This document shows, piece after piece, positions 24,720 through 33,313 of a DNA stretch of 64,000 nucleotides. The DNA comes from an uncultured Sutterella sp. (lineage in GTDB: Bacteria > Pseudomonadota > Gammaproteobacteria > Burkholderiales > Burkholderiaceae_F). A program made the translations under genes and the position numbers. Under the pieces are notes generated by a model. It was not told the DNA's origin. It saw only the letters and a list, made by a program, of their open reading frames with translations, and did not search any database. The stretch is taken from assembly GCA_949287305.1 (NCBI GenBank), contig CASEFX010000022.1, positions 30,189 through 94,188 on the forward strand, written 5' to 3'. Within the stretch, counting starts at the first letter, position 1. Every line of letters begins with the position of its first letter.

Positions 24720-25709
24720 TCACCAAGCGTAGGCCTCGGGGGCTTCGCCGCCCGGGCCCGGGAAGATGCGGTCGAGCTCTTCGAGCATTTCCTGCGGAAG
24801 CGTGAGATCCAGAGCCTTCATCGAGCCTTCGAGGTGCGCGAGCGTTCTCGGACCCACGATCGGCGCCGTGACGACGGGGTTCGCCAAAACCCAGGCGAGC
24901 GCCACGTCGGCCGGGTTCATGCCGTAGCGTTCGCAAAGCGCTTCGTAGGCCGCCACGCGTTCCGCAAATTTCGGATCGCGGATCGGAAGCGAGGGCTTCG
25001 CGCGGCGGCCTTTTCCGTCACCCGCCTGCGAGTGTCCCGCAAGGAGGCCTCCGTCCAAGGGGCTGTACGTGAGAAGTCCCATGCCGTGATGACGACAGGA
25101 CGGAATGACCTCGAGTTCGAGCTGACGGCAGGCGAGGTTGTAGCGGCTCTGTTCGCTCACGAGCCCGAAAAGTCCGCGCAGACGCGCTTCGCCCTGCATC
25201 GCGGCGATCCCCCAGCCTGGGAAGTTGCAGCTTCCCACGTAGAGAATTTTGCCCTGTTGGATCAGCACGTCCATCGCCTGCCAGATCTCTTCGAAGGGCG
25301 TCTCGCGGTCGAAGTGGTGCATCTGATAGAGGTCGATGTGATCCGTCTTGAGTCGCCGAAGGCTCGCCTCGCAGGCTTCACGGATGTGATAGGCCGAAAG
25401 GCGCCGGCCGTTGGGACCGTTCACCATCGGTTGATAGAGCTTCGTCGCGAGGACGATTTCGTTTCGTTTTCCGCTCTTTTGGAGCCAGTCGCCCACGATT
25501 TCCTCGGAAATGCCGTAGCCGAGCGGAATGTCGGGGCGTTGCGGACCGCCGTAGACGTCCGCCGTGTCGATGAATTGGATGCCGAGGTCGTAGGCGCGGT
25601 CCATGATCTCGAAGCTCGCGGCCTTGTCGGTGAGGTGCCCGAAGTTCATGGTTCCCAAACACAAGCGGCTCACGATCAGGCCGGTTCTGCCCAAATGCCG
25701 ATACTGCAT
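24720..25709 (-). CDS. aldo/keto reductase
   Basis: A 329-residue NADPH-dependent TIM-barrel oxidoreductase of the aldo/keto reductase superfamily. The start ATG 25709 has GGGAGG 5 bases upstream. The catalytic tetrad is visible: FIDTADVYGG (Asp and Tyr), ATKLYQP (Lys) and YQMHHFD (His). SYNLACR-like and IVGPRTLAHLEGS segments bind the cofactor. It reduces aldehydes or ketones in the cytoplasm; the physiological substrate is unknown. Monocistronic, convergent with the LysR. Confidence 0.9.
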   Translation of the reverse strand: MQYRHLGRTGLIVSRLCLGTMNFGHLTDKAASFEIMDRAYDLGIQFIDTADVYGGPQRPDIPLGYGISEEIVGDWLQKSGKRNEIVLATKLYQPMVNGPNGRRLSAYHIREACEASLRRLKTDHIDLYQMHHFDRETPFEEIWQAMDVLIQQGKILYVGSCNFPGWGIAAMQGEARLRGLFGLVSEQSRYNLACRQLELEVIPSCRHHGMGLLTYSPLDGGLLAGHSQAGDGKGRRAKPSLPIRDPKFAERVAAYEALCERYGMNPADVALAWVLANPVVTAPIVGPRTLAHLEGSMKALDLTLPQEMLEELDRIFPGPGGEAPEAYAW

Positions 25710-25962
25710 AAATCCTCCCACGGGTGAACAGCGAGGACAGTCGGCCCCCGCCTTCTCTCAGTTGTCCCGCCTACGGTAGCGCGGGAAGAGGGACCTGTCC
25801 AATGCGCAAACCTCATGCGCATTCATTCAGAAAAGTCATCGGCGCGCGGTCGTTCCCGATCCGAGCGTAGCGAAACGCCGTCCTTTTCCCCTCTCCCCCA
25901 GACAACCATCTTTATCCATGATTTCTCTTGCGACAGAGAAGAATGCGACGAGACCACTCGTT

Positions 25963-25996
25963 ACCTTACCGCCGGTAAGCTTACCGACGGCAAGGT
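25963..25996. promoter_or_regulatory. 34-bp near-palindrome made of two tandem 15-bp palindromes
   Basis: CTTACCGCCGGTAAG (25965-25979) is a perfect palindrome around a central base. It abuts CTTACCGACGGCAAG (25980-25994), a second copy with one mismatch between its arms. The pair is embedded in a 34-bp palindrome centred on AAGCTT in which 15 of 17 positions match. It lies about 135 bases before the MFS exporter start, in an AT-richer intergenic region, and is a strong candidate for a two-dimer repressor site. Confidence 0.7.
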
Positions 25997-26130
25997 TATT
26001 TCGAAACATCTCCGCATTTTTTTCTTCTGAGCCCCCGCTTCTCCGAAATTTGAGGCAAAATTGCGCTCCTCGGGTTTTCACCGTGATAACCCCGATCAAA
26101 CCAACGAAAAATCAAAAGAAGAAGTCCCTC

Positions 26131-27291
26131 ATGCCTCTGCACATCCTTGTTCTGGCACTCGGCACGCTTGCGCTCGGCATCGCCGAATTTTCGATGATGT
26201 CGATCCTGAACGCCGTCGCCGCCGACCTTCAGGTTTCCATTCCGGAAGCCGGCCACTTCATCGCCGCCTACGCCACGGGCGTCTGCGCGGGCGTGATGCT
26301 CATGGTCGTCTTCGCGAGAAACCTGCCGCTCAAACACCTCCTTCTCATCATCGTGAGCCTCATCGTCGTCGGGAACGCCCTGACGGTCTTTGCCGACGGC
26401 TACGCCGTGATGGTGGCTTCCCGATTCCTCTCGGGCCTCCCTCACGGCGCCTACTTCGGCGTGGGCTCGATCATCGCGAGCGAACTCGCGAAACCGGGCA
26501 AGGCCTCGCGCGACGTCACGCTCATGGTGCTCGGCATGACGATCGCCAACCTTGTGGGCGTTCCGCTCGGAAGCTTTCTCTCCTGGGCCGTCTCCTGGCG
26601 CCTCGTCTTCGGCATCACGGCCGTGACGGGCGTGATCGTCTTCCTTTCGGTCCTGCGTTTCGTACCGGCCATGCCGGCTCTTCCCAACGCGGGATTCCGC
26701 GCGCAGTTCCGCTTTCTCACGCATTTGCGCCCGTGGCTCGTCATGGCGGCGATCTTTTTCGGAAACGGCGGCTTCTTTGCGTACTTGAGCTACGTGAACC
26801 CCACGATGGAGGAAGTGACGGGCGTGGCGCCCTCCTCGATGAGTCTCATCATGGCGGTCGTGGGCGCAGGCATGGTCGCGGGGAATCTCCTCTGCGCGAA
26901 GCTCGCCGGACGCTTTACCGATCCGGCGCTCGCCTGCATGGGCCAGGGCGTACTCTTTGTCGCGCTCGTGACCGTCTTCTTCGGCGCGGCGCATCCCTTC
27001 ATCGCGATTCCCGCGACCGTCGTGGCGGCGGGATGCTGCTTCTTCATCTCCGGGCCCGAACAGATCATGATGCTGCAGGGCGCCAAGGAAGGCCGGCTTT
27101 TGGGGGCAGCCCTTGCGCAGACCTCGTTCAACGCGGGAAATGCCCTCGGCGCCTGGGTCGGCGGCCTTCCGATCGACGCGGGCAAATCCCCCGAGTGGAG
27201 CGCCCTGCCCGGCTTTTCGCTTGCCTTCACGGGTTTTCTGATCCTATATCTTCTCTGGTGGATCCACCGGGAAAAGCACCGCCAAAACTGA
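26131..27291 (+). CDS. MFS efflux transporter (AraJ/SotB-like)
   Basis: 386 residues with 12 predicted membrane segments, starting MPLHILVLALGTLALGIAEF at ATG 26131 behind AAGAAGAAG. It belongs to the DHA1 drug:H+ antiporter branch of the major facilitator superfamily, resembling AraJ and sugar-efflux transporters. The motif A/loop region RFLSGLPHGAYFGVGS and motif C-like NLVGVPLGSFLSW are visible. It would export small molecules across the inner membrane. The tandem palindrome upstream suggests repression by a regulator encoded elsewhere. Ends just before a bidirectional terminator. Confidence 0.85.
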   Translation: MPLHILVLALGTLALGIAEFSMMSILNAVAADLQVSIPEAGHFIAAYATGVCAGVMLMVVFARNLPLKHLLLIIVSLIVVGNALTVFADGYAVMVASRFLSGLPHGAYFGVGSIIASELAKPGKASRDVTLMVLGMTIANLVGVPLGSFLSWAVSWRLVFGITAVTGVIVFLSVLRFVPAMPALPNAGFRAQFRFLTHLRPWLVMAAIFFGNGGFFAYLSYVNPTMEEVTGVAPSSMSLIMAVVGAGMVAGNLLCAKLAGRFTDPALACMGQGVLFVALVTVFFGAAHPFIAIPATVVAAGCCFFISGPEQIMMLQGAKEGRLLGAALAQTSFNAGNALGAWVGGLPIDAGKSPEWSALPGFSLAFTGFLILYLLWWIHREKHRQN

Positions 27292-27343
27292 GAGAACAAC
27301 ATCGATCGAAAGCGAAAATCCTTTCGGTCGCTCCTCATACGAA

Positions 27344-27380
27344 AATGTCCGGTCACACGAAAGTGCCGGACATTCTCGTT
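27344..27380. terminator. bidirectional terminator between MFS and cyuA-like genes
   Basis: AATGTCCGG (27344-27352) and CCGGACATT (27366-27374) pair perfectly, with inner CAC/GTG pairing. The stem is followed by CTCGTTT on one side and ATTTTCG on the other strand. An imperfect hairpin CGATCGAAAG/CTTTCGGTCG (27304-27330) precedes it. Confidence 0.75.
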
Positions 27381-27414
27381 TGGCCCGACCGCCCTCAAGC
27401 GGGGCGGCCAGGAC

Positions 27415-28674
27415 TCACTTCGTTTCGAGCATCACGTTGATGATTTCGCGGTCGGTTCCGACCATGCCGCGGCTCGCGATGCGGCCGACGGCCGCCACCG
27501 TGGCGTCGACGTCGTTCTTGACGATCCCGTCGCCGCCCTTGAAGGCGCGGTCGTTCTTGACCATGTCGATTGCAAGGAGGGCCCCTTCGACGCTCATGGC
27601 GATCTTCGAAGCGCAGGACGACTTCGCGCCGTCACAGATGAGGCCCGACGTGATGGCGAGCGAGTTCGAGATGACGCGTTCGATGTCTTCGGTCGAGAAG
27701 CCCAGAAGATAGGCGATCCCGGCGCCGCTGCCCGCCCCGGCGCTCACGGCGCCGCAGTAGGCGGAAAGTTTGCCGATGCCTTGCTTCAGGCACACCGTCA
27801 CGAGGTCGGAAAGAAGAAGCGCGCGAAGGAGTTCCTCTTCCGACTTCTTGAGGTGCTCGGCGTAGATCAGAACCGGCATGCTCGCCGTGATCCCCTGATT
27901 GCCCGAACCCGACACGATCACGACGGGGAGTTCGCACCCGTTCATGCGGGCGTCCGAGGCGGCCGCCGCAAAGGCGCGGGCGCGCACGGCGGGATCTTCG
28001 GGATCGCGGGCCATGAGAATGCGGCCGATCGTGGCGCCCCATTCGCCCGAAAGTCCCTGCTCGGCGATGGCGCGGTTGCAGGCGAGCTGACGCTCCAGGA
28101 GCGGACGCACGTGGTCAAGCGGCATCACGCGGGCGGCTTCGATGAGTTCGGAGACGTGCCAGCTCTCGACGGGATGTTCTTCTTCGGGACGGTCCCCTTC
28201 TTCCCAAACGACCTTGCCGTCCTCTTCGATGCGGGTGACGTTCGTGTGCGACGTGCGGATCACGGTCGACACGCTGTGACCGTTCAAGTGCCCCGTCACG
28301 CGGATGAAGAAGACGTCGGGTTCGTTCGACTGACGCACTTCGACGGGCGTCGTCTGAACAAGTTCGCGGATGCGGTCGCGCTCTTCGGGCGTGATCGCGG
28401 CGAGCACTTCGAGGGCCGCTTCGGGCTTCGCGGCGACGAAGCCGGCGACGGCCGCGGCTTCCAGGCCCGTCAGGCCGCCCGTGTTCGGGACGACCACGCT
28501 CTTGACGTTCTTCACGATGTTGCGCGAGACGTCGAGCTCGATGCGTTCGGGATAGCCACCGAGGCGCTTGGCGCAGATCGCGGCCGCATAGGCGAGCGCG
28601 ATGGGTTCGGTGCAGCCCATGGCGGGAAGAAGTTCGGCGGCGAGCGCCGCTTCGTAAACGGAGTACGGAATCAT
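27415..28674 (-). CDS. cyuA: L-cysteine desulfidase-like protein (CyuA/YhaM, UPF0597 family)
   Basis: 419 residues from ATG 28674 (MIPYSVYEAALAAELLPAMGCTEPIA). This family, related to the alpha subunit of serine dehydratases, breaks L-cysteine into pyruvate, ammonia and sulfide using an oxygen-sensitive Fe-S cluster. Candidate cluster or catalytic residues are in PAMGCTEP, MNGCELP and GAKSSCASK. The Gly-rich SGSGNQGITASMP and AGAGSGAGIAYLLG segments are well conserved in the family. Cytoplasmic. It lies alone between a terminator and a 430-base promoter region divergent from a GntR gene. Cysteine desulfidation is an inference from family; some members may use serine. Confidence 0.82.
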   Translation of the reverse strand: MIPYSVYEAALAAELLPAMGCTEPIALAYAAAICAKRLGGYPERIELDVSRNIVKNVKSVVVPNTGGLTGLEAAAVAGFVAAKPEAALEVLAAITPEERDRIRELVQTTPVEVRQSNEPDVFFIRVTGHLNGHSVSTVIRTSHTNVTRIEEDGKVVWEEGDRPEEEHPVESWHVSELIEAARVMPLDHVRPLLERQLACNRAIAEQGLSGEWGATIGRILMARDPEDPAVRARAFAAAASDARMNGCELPVVIVSGSGNQGITASMPVLIYAEHLKKSEEELLRALLLSDLVTVCLKQGIGKLSAYCGAVSAGAGSGAGIAYLLGFSTEDIERVISNSLAITSGLICDGAKSSCASKIAMSVEGALLAIDMVKNDRAFKGGDGIVKNDVDATVAAVGRIASRGMVGTDREIINVMLETK

Positions 28675-29069
28675 CGGTTGGCCCTCAGGAAGATTCTGTA
28701 GAAAGTGCCTGCATTGTACAGAGTCGACACAGAAAAAGCGGAAACCGAATGTATATCGGCATTTATCCGTACAATTCTTTTCCTGCAACGTCGTTTTCCC
28801 TTCCTGCACGGTCCTTTCCGCGCCCTGCACGGGATCGGTACGGACCCGCTCTGTTTTCTTTATTCCTTGGGCTTCCCGCCTCGGAATAACCGTTCCCAAT
28901 TTCCGGCCGTCGCCGATCAAACGCAGCGCATTTCTTTGCGCGAAAACGGGGGCGTTCGTTTTCTTCCTTTCGAATATCCGAAGAAAGCGGACCGAAACAG
29001 AAGCCGTACCGAAGGCTTCGCGGGTTTTCCTCGCCCTCCCGTGCGTTTTTCTGCGTCCCGCAAACCTGC
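28675..29069. other. divergent promoter region between cyuA-like and GntR genes
   Basis: No gene seen. A TACAAT box occurs near 28760-28775 on the plus strand. The block CCTGCA(A/C) recurs three times within about 60 bases (around 28781-28836), and GAAGCC/GGCTTC form a short hairpin near 29000. Confidence 0.35.
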
Positions 29070-29075
29070 TACAAT
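29070..29075 (+). promoter_or_regulatory. -10 box before the GntR gene
   Basis: TACAAT 34 bases before the ATG at 29109, with CGGAG as ribosome binding site between. Confidence 0.5.
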
Positions 29076-29108
29076 TCCCGCATTTTCAGGCCTTCCCGGA
29101 GACATCCC

Positions 29109-29768
29109 ATGGATGACGACACCCTCTTTCGCGAAATTCACCAGCACATCCTGACGCAAGCGAAGGAAGGGCGACGCATCGACACGGAAAACGAACTCGC
29201 CGAACGCTTCGGCGTTACGCGCTACAAGGTGCGAAAGGCCCTCTCCGTCCTGAGCCAGATGGGCGTCGTCGACCGCGCCCCGAAGCGCGGCATGACCGTC
29301 AACACGCTCGGGCCCAAGAATCTCTCCGCGCAGATCCAGGTGCAGATGGACATCGCGAACTTCGACATCCGCGAGTTCATCGAAGCGCGTCTCCTGATTG
29401 AAGTGCACATCATTCCGCTTGCGATCCGCCGCATGACGCCCGCGCTTCTTGGCAAGCTCGACGAAGCGATCTGCCACATCGAGTACTACGCCGGCAACGC
29501 CAAGGAAGCGGACCGCTGGGACCGCGAATTCCATCTGCTTTTGCTCGAAGCCTGCGGCAACCGCGTGCTGCAGGTCTTCTCGGCGGCGCTCGTCACCTAC
29601 TTCGAAAAGACCTCTTCGGCTCTGCCGAAGAACAATCCCCAGTTCTTCCTCAACATCGCCCGTACGGAACGCGCGCTTTTGAACGCCATCCGACGAGGCG
29701 ACGAAGAACTCGCCAAGCGTCTTCTTCGTGACCACCTGAGCGAACAGGTGGATCTGCTTACGCCCTGA
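29109..29768 (+). CDS. GntR-family regulator with FCD effector domain (FadR subfamily)
   Basis: 219 residues. The N-terminal winged helix-turn-helix (DTENELAERFGVTRYKVRKAL, residues about 25-45) is followed by an all-helical FCD domain. Potential metal-ligand positions lie in the Asp/His-containing segment DREFHLLLLEACGN and the C-terminal LLRDHLSEQ. FCD regulators usually sense a carboxylic or hydroxy acid. It is 46 bases upstream of the 2-hydroxyacid dehydrogenase in the same direction, so it probably regulates that gene in response to its substrate. Confidence 0.9.
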   Translation: MDDDTLFREIHQHILTQAKEGRRIDTENELAERFGVTRYKVRKALSVLSQMGVVDRAPKRGMTVNTLGPKNLSAQIQVQMDIANFDIREFIEARLLIEVHIIPLAIRRMTPALLGKLDEAICHIEYYAGNAKEADRWDREFHLLLLEACGNRVLQVFSAALVTYFEKTSSALPKNNPQFFLNIARTERALLNAIRRGDEELAKRLLRDHLSEQVDLLTP

Positions 29769-29814
29769 TTCCGGCGCGAAACTTCCCAAAAAAAATCCAT
29801 AAAAAGGAGGAAAC

Positions 29815-30795
29815 ATGTCGTTTTCCGTCTCGCCCGACGACAACGTTGCGTCGGACCGCCCCGTGCTCGTGAGTCTTCTGCCCTCGCGCGCCATGCCGGG
29901 GATTCTGCGCGAAGGTCTCGAACAGTGCGGGCGTCTCTACTTCTGGCCCGAAATGCGCTACGAAGAACAGGAACGCATCGGCACGCTCGCGTCCGTCCTC
30001 ATCGGGACGGCGAGTTCGCGCGTCACGGCGGAGGTCCTCCGACGCTTTCCCGCCTGTCGCATGATCGCGAGCTTCGGCGTGGGCTACGACGGCTACGACA
30101 TGGCCGCGCTCAAGCGCCGCGGCATCGTTCTCACGAACACCCCGAACGTCCTTTCGGACGACGTCGCGGACCTCGCGTTCGCGATGATCCTCAATCTTTC
30201 ACGCGGCATCGGACGCGCAGACAGCTGGCTTCGCGAAGGGCGCTGGCCCGACGGGGGCTTCCCACTGCAGACGCGCGTCTCGGGAAAGCGTCTCGGAATC
30301 TTCGGGCTCGGCCGCATCGGAAGCGAAATCGCCCGCCGCGGCGAAGCCTTCCACATGCAGATCGGCTACACGGACCTCACGGGCAAGAACACCAAGTGGC
30401 AGCGCTTCCCGACCTTGAAGGAGCTCGCCGTCTGGAGCGACTATCTCGTCGTGATCGTTCCCGCCACCGAAGCGACGCACCACGTGGTCGACGCCGAAAT
30501 CCTCATGGCGCTCGGCACGAAGGGCTACCTCATCAACGTCGCCCGCGGCTCGGTCGTGAACACCAAGGCGCTGATCGACTCCCTCAAAACGCGCACCATC
30601 GCGGGCGCGGGGCTCGACGTCTTTGAAAACGAACCCTACGTTGAGGCGGAATTGAAGGCCCTCCCCAACACGATCCTCACGCCCCACATCGGGACGGCGA
30701 CGCTCGAGACGCGCCGCATGATGGCGGACCTGGTCGTGCGCAACGTCCACGCCTTCGTGAACGGCAACAAGCCGATCACGCCGGTCGCGAACTGA
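29815..30795 (+). CDS. D-2-hydroxyacid dehydrogenase (glyoxylate/hydroxypyruvate reductase-like)
   Basis: A 326-residue NAD(P)-dependent enzyme with a strong AAAGGAGG site. The Rossmann motif GLGRIGSEIARRGEAF is intact. The catalytic triad is complete: Arg in NVARGSVV, Glu in DVFENEP and His in LTPHIGTATLETR. It resembles GhrB/hydroxypyruvate reductase in reducing 2-keto acids such as glyoxylate or hydroxypyruvate, or oxidising D-2-hydroxyacids. Second gene after the FCD regulator, followed after 13 bases by an XRE-type protein. Confidence 0.88.
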   Translation: MSFSVSPDDNVASDRPVLVSLLPSRAMPGILREGLEQCGRLYFWPEMRYEEQERIGTLASVLIGTASSRVTAEVLRRFPACRMIASFGVGYDGYDMAALKRRGIVLTNTPNVLSDDVADLAFAMILNLSRGIGRADSWLREGRWPDGGFPLQTRVSGKRLGIFGLGRIGSEIARRGEAFHMQIGYTDLTGKNTKWQRFPTLKELAVWSDYLVVIVPATEATHHVVDAEILMALGTKGYLINVARGSVVNTKALIDSLKTRTIAGAGLDVFENEPYVEAELKALPNTILTPHIGTATLETRRMMADLVVRNVHAFVNGNKPITPVAN

Positions 30796-30808
30796 CGCGG
30801 GGCCCGTC

Positions 30809-31150
30809 ATGCCGATTCTTCTCACCGAAACGCCCGGAAAGGGCGACGAAGTCGTCTTCACGCTTCGGGCGCCCAAGGAAGAGGCTGCGGCGCTTCGCCG
30901 CATCCTCACGGGGCTCGAATCGCTCTCCCACGTGGGAAAGCCCCTCCCGAAGCGCGAGGGCGAGCCTTTCGAGCGCCTTCGGCAATACCGGCTCCTTCGC
31001 AATCTCACGCAGAAGGACGTCGCCGACGCCGTGGGGACCACGCAGTCCCATCTCTCGAAATACGAGGCGGGTCTCCGGAAGATCCCGACCGAAACGGCGG
31101 AACGTCTCGCACACTTCTTTCAGTGCGACGTCACGGAATTTCTCGAATAG
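30809..31150 (+). CDS. XRE-family helix-turn-helix protein
   Basis: 113 residues, 13 bases downstream of the dehydrogenase and probably in the same transcript. The C-terminal half is a classic Cro/C1-type helix-turn-helix: LTQKDVADAVGTTQSHLSKYE near residues 66-86, followed by LAHFFQCDVTEFLE. The N-terminal 45 residues (TLRAPKEEAAALRRILTGLE) are not recognised. It ends with TAG, one of only two intact genes here that do. Convergent with the MFS gene whose stop is 3 bases away. Could be an autonomous regulator or a toxin-antitoxin-style antitoxin without a partner. Confidence 0.75.
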   Translation: MPILLTETPGKGDEVVFTLRAPKEEAAALRRILTGLESLSHVGKPLPKREGEPFERLRQYRLLRNLTQKDVADAVGTTQSHLSKYEAGLRKIPTETAERLAHFFQCDVTEFLE

Positions 31151-31153
31151 GCC

Positions 31154-32368
31154 TCAAAGTCCCGCCTTGCGGCGCTCGCGCAGCACCACGACCCAGCAGA
31201 GCACCGTAAGCACCCCCGAAAAGAGCATCACGCCCGCATAGCGCGCGGCGTCTCCCAAAACGATCGGCACCCAGAGGGCCGCGGCGAGCGCAAAGCTCGA
31301 CGTGTGGAAGAACTGCTGCACGGAAGCGGCCATTCCGCGGTTTTTCGGGAAGTAGTCGAGGTTGAGCGTCGCCATGACGGGACGCGACCAGCTCATCGCC
31401 GTCTGATAGAGGCACGGCGCCGCAATGACGAGGGGCCAGACGGGCTCGGTTTCAAGCGCAATCCCGACGCCCAACACCCCCGCCGCGATCAGGACGGTGA
31501 GGCCCGAAGCGAGCGTTTTGCGCCACCCGATGCGTCCGACGAGCCGCCCCGTCAGAAAGCTCCCCGCCATGGAAAAGGCGATGAAGGGAAGCGTCAGATA
31601 GCCGAAATCCTCGACGCCGAACCGCATGATGTGCATGACGAAGTCGGCGCCGCCCGCCGTGTAGACGATTCCTCCCATGAAGCAAAAGCCGTGCCCCATC
31701 ACGCCGAAGAGAAAGGCGCGGTGCCGCAAAAGCATTCCGTAAGTCCGGATCGACTCTCCGAGACCAAAGGGACGTCTGGCGGCCTTGGGAAGCGATTCCT
31801 TCAGAACCGTGAGGCCGAGCACGGCGATCGAGAGATTGAGGAACGCGAGCGTCCAGAAGACCGCGCGCCATCCCCAGCGCACCGTCACGGCGCCCCCGAC
31901 GATCGGCGCGAAGGCGGGGGCGAGCGCAAAGAGAAGCGTCATGAGGGCGAGCATCTTCGTGGCGGCGACCCCGGACCAACGGTCGCGCACGATCGCCATC
32001 GAAACGACGGGCCCGACCGAGGCGCAGAAGCCCTGCACCACGCGCCAGAAAAGAAGCCATCCGAAGTGATCCGTCGCCGAAGCGGCAAGCGCCGCCAGGC
32101 AAAAACCGAGCGCCCCGCCCACCACGACCGGACGGCGCCCCAGGGCGTCCGAGAGCGTCCCCACAAAGAGCGATCCGACGGCAAAGGCGACGAGATAGAC
32201 CGAAAGCGACTGCGAAATCACGTCGGACGACACCCCGAAGGCTTCGGTCATCGCGGGAAAGGCCGGGATGTAAGTGTTCGCGGCGAAGGGGCCCATCATC
32301 TGAATGAGCGATAAAAGGAGCGCGTCGGCGAGCGTCGGTTTTCGGTCTCTTTCTTCTCTTTCGGGCAT
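31154..32368 (-). CDS. Bcr/CflA-family multidrug MFS exporter
   Basis: 404 residues with 12 predicted membrane segments. I chose ATG 32368 (MPEREERDRKPTLADALLLS); an in-frame ATG 42 bases upstream is possible. The N-terminal ANTYIPAFPAMTEAFGVS and the loop GTLSDALGRRPVVVGG are typical of Bcr/CflA drug:H+ antiporters. Motif C-like APAFAPIVGGAV is present. Exports hydrophobic drugs, or sulfonamide-like and bicyclomycin-like compounds in known members. Divergent from gluQ over a short shared promoter. Confidence 0.85.
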   Translation of the reverse strand: MPEREERDRKPTLADALLLSLIQMMGPFAANTYIPAFPAMTEAFGVSSDVISQSLSVYLVAFAVGSLFVGTLSDALGRRPVVVGGALGFCLAALAASATDHFGWLLFWRVVQGFCASVGPVVSMAIVRDRWSGVAATKMLALMTLLFALAPAFAPIVGGAVTVRWGWRAVFWTLAFLNLSIAVLGLTVLKESLPKAARRPFGLGESIRTYGMLLRHRAFLFGVMGHGFCFMGGIVYTAGGADFVMHIMRFGVEDFGYLTLPFIAFSMAGSFLTGRLVGRIGWRKTLASGLTVLIAAGVLGVGIALETEPVWPLVIAAPCLYQTAMSWSRPVMATLNLDYFPKNRGMAASVQQFFHTSSFALAAALWVPIVLGDAARYAGVMLFSGVLTVLCWVVVLRERRKAGL

Positions 32369-32386
32369 TTTGAGGGTCGCTCGCAC

Positions 32387-32392
32387 TACAAT
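32387..32392 (+). promoter_or_regulatory. -10 box before gluQ
   Basis: TACAAT 42 bases before the gluQ start, within the divergent MFS/gluQ region. The -35 is weak. Confidence 0.45.
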
Positions 32393-32434
32393 TCTTGGGA
32401 TTCCTTTCATTCTAATTCCAAAATTACACCTGCC

Positions 32435-33313
32435 ATGACGAGCCAGTATCGAGGACGATTCGCCCCCTCCCCCACCGGACGACTGCACCGGGGAAGTCTC
32501 GTGGCGGCGATGGGAAGCTGGCTCGACGCCCGCGCCCACGACGGCGTCTGGCTCGTGCGCATCGAAGACGTGGATCCGCCGCGCGACATTCCGGGCGCGG
32601 CCGAAGACATCCTGCGTGTTCTTGCGCGCCTTGAACTCACGTCCGACGAACCGGTGGTGTGGCAGAGCACCCGGGACGCCGCCTACGAAAAGGCGCTCGG
32701 TACGCTGCGCGAAAAGGGACTTCTCTACGGTTGCGCCTGCACGCGAAAGGAAATTCTCGCGCGCGACGCGGAGCTGGGACTCCCTCCGGGCGTCTATCCG
32801 GGCACCTGCCGAAACGGCACGGGCGGACGCCCCGCGCGGGCGCTTCGCTTTCGCCTCCCCGACAGGACGCTCGGCTTCACGGACCGGCTCTGCGGACATT
32901 TCGAGCAGAATCTTCCGCTCGAGGCGGGCGACGTCGTCATGAAGCGCGCCGACGGGCTCTGGGCCTATCAGCTCGCCTGCATCGTCGACGACGTCGAGTC
33001 GGGCGTGACCGACGTCGTGCGCGGCGCCGATCTGCTTGACAACACCCCGCGGCAGATCGCGCTCATTGAAGCGCTCGGCGGGCGGGTGCCCCGATACATG
33101 CATCTGCCGCTCGTCTTGAACGACCGAAAGGAAAAGCTCTCGAAGCAGCAGGGCGCCGTGCCGCTTGACGAAACCAATCTTCCGGGCGAACTCGAATTCG
33201 CCTGGACGCACCTCGGTTTCCCCCGCCTCGGCGCCGATTCGATCGCGGCCTTCTGGCGCGCGGCGGTGCCGCTTTGGCGCGAACGTTTTGCCAAGGACCC
33301 CGATCATGGTTAA
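32435..33313 (+). CDS. gluQ: glutamyl-Q tRNA(Asp) synthetase
   Basis: 292 residues, a truncated glutamyl-tRNA synthetase lacking the anticodon-binding domain. It attaches glutamate to the queuosine base in the anticodon of tRNA(Asp). The HIGH-like motif is in FAPSPTGRLHRGSLVAA and the KMSKS-like motif is EKLSKQQG. The zinc-knuckle cysteines are seen in YGCACTRKE and YPGTCRNG. The stop codon overlaps the start of the transporter gene by 8 bases, so the two are translationally coupled. Confidence 0.93.
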   Translation: MTSQYRGRFAPSPTGRLHRGSLVAAMGSWLDARAHDGVWLVRIEDVDPPRDIPGAAEDILRVLARLELTSDEPVVWQSTRDAAYEKALGTLREKGLLYGCACTRKEILARDAELGLPPGVYPGTCRNGTGGRPARALRFRLPDRTLGFTDRLCGHFEQNLPLEAGDVVMKRADGLWAYQLACIVDDVESGVTDVVRGADLLDNTPRQIALIEALGGRVPRYMHLPLVLNDRKEKLSKQQGAVPLDETNLPGELEFAWTHLGFPRLGADSIAAFWRAAVPLWRERFAKDPDHG

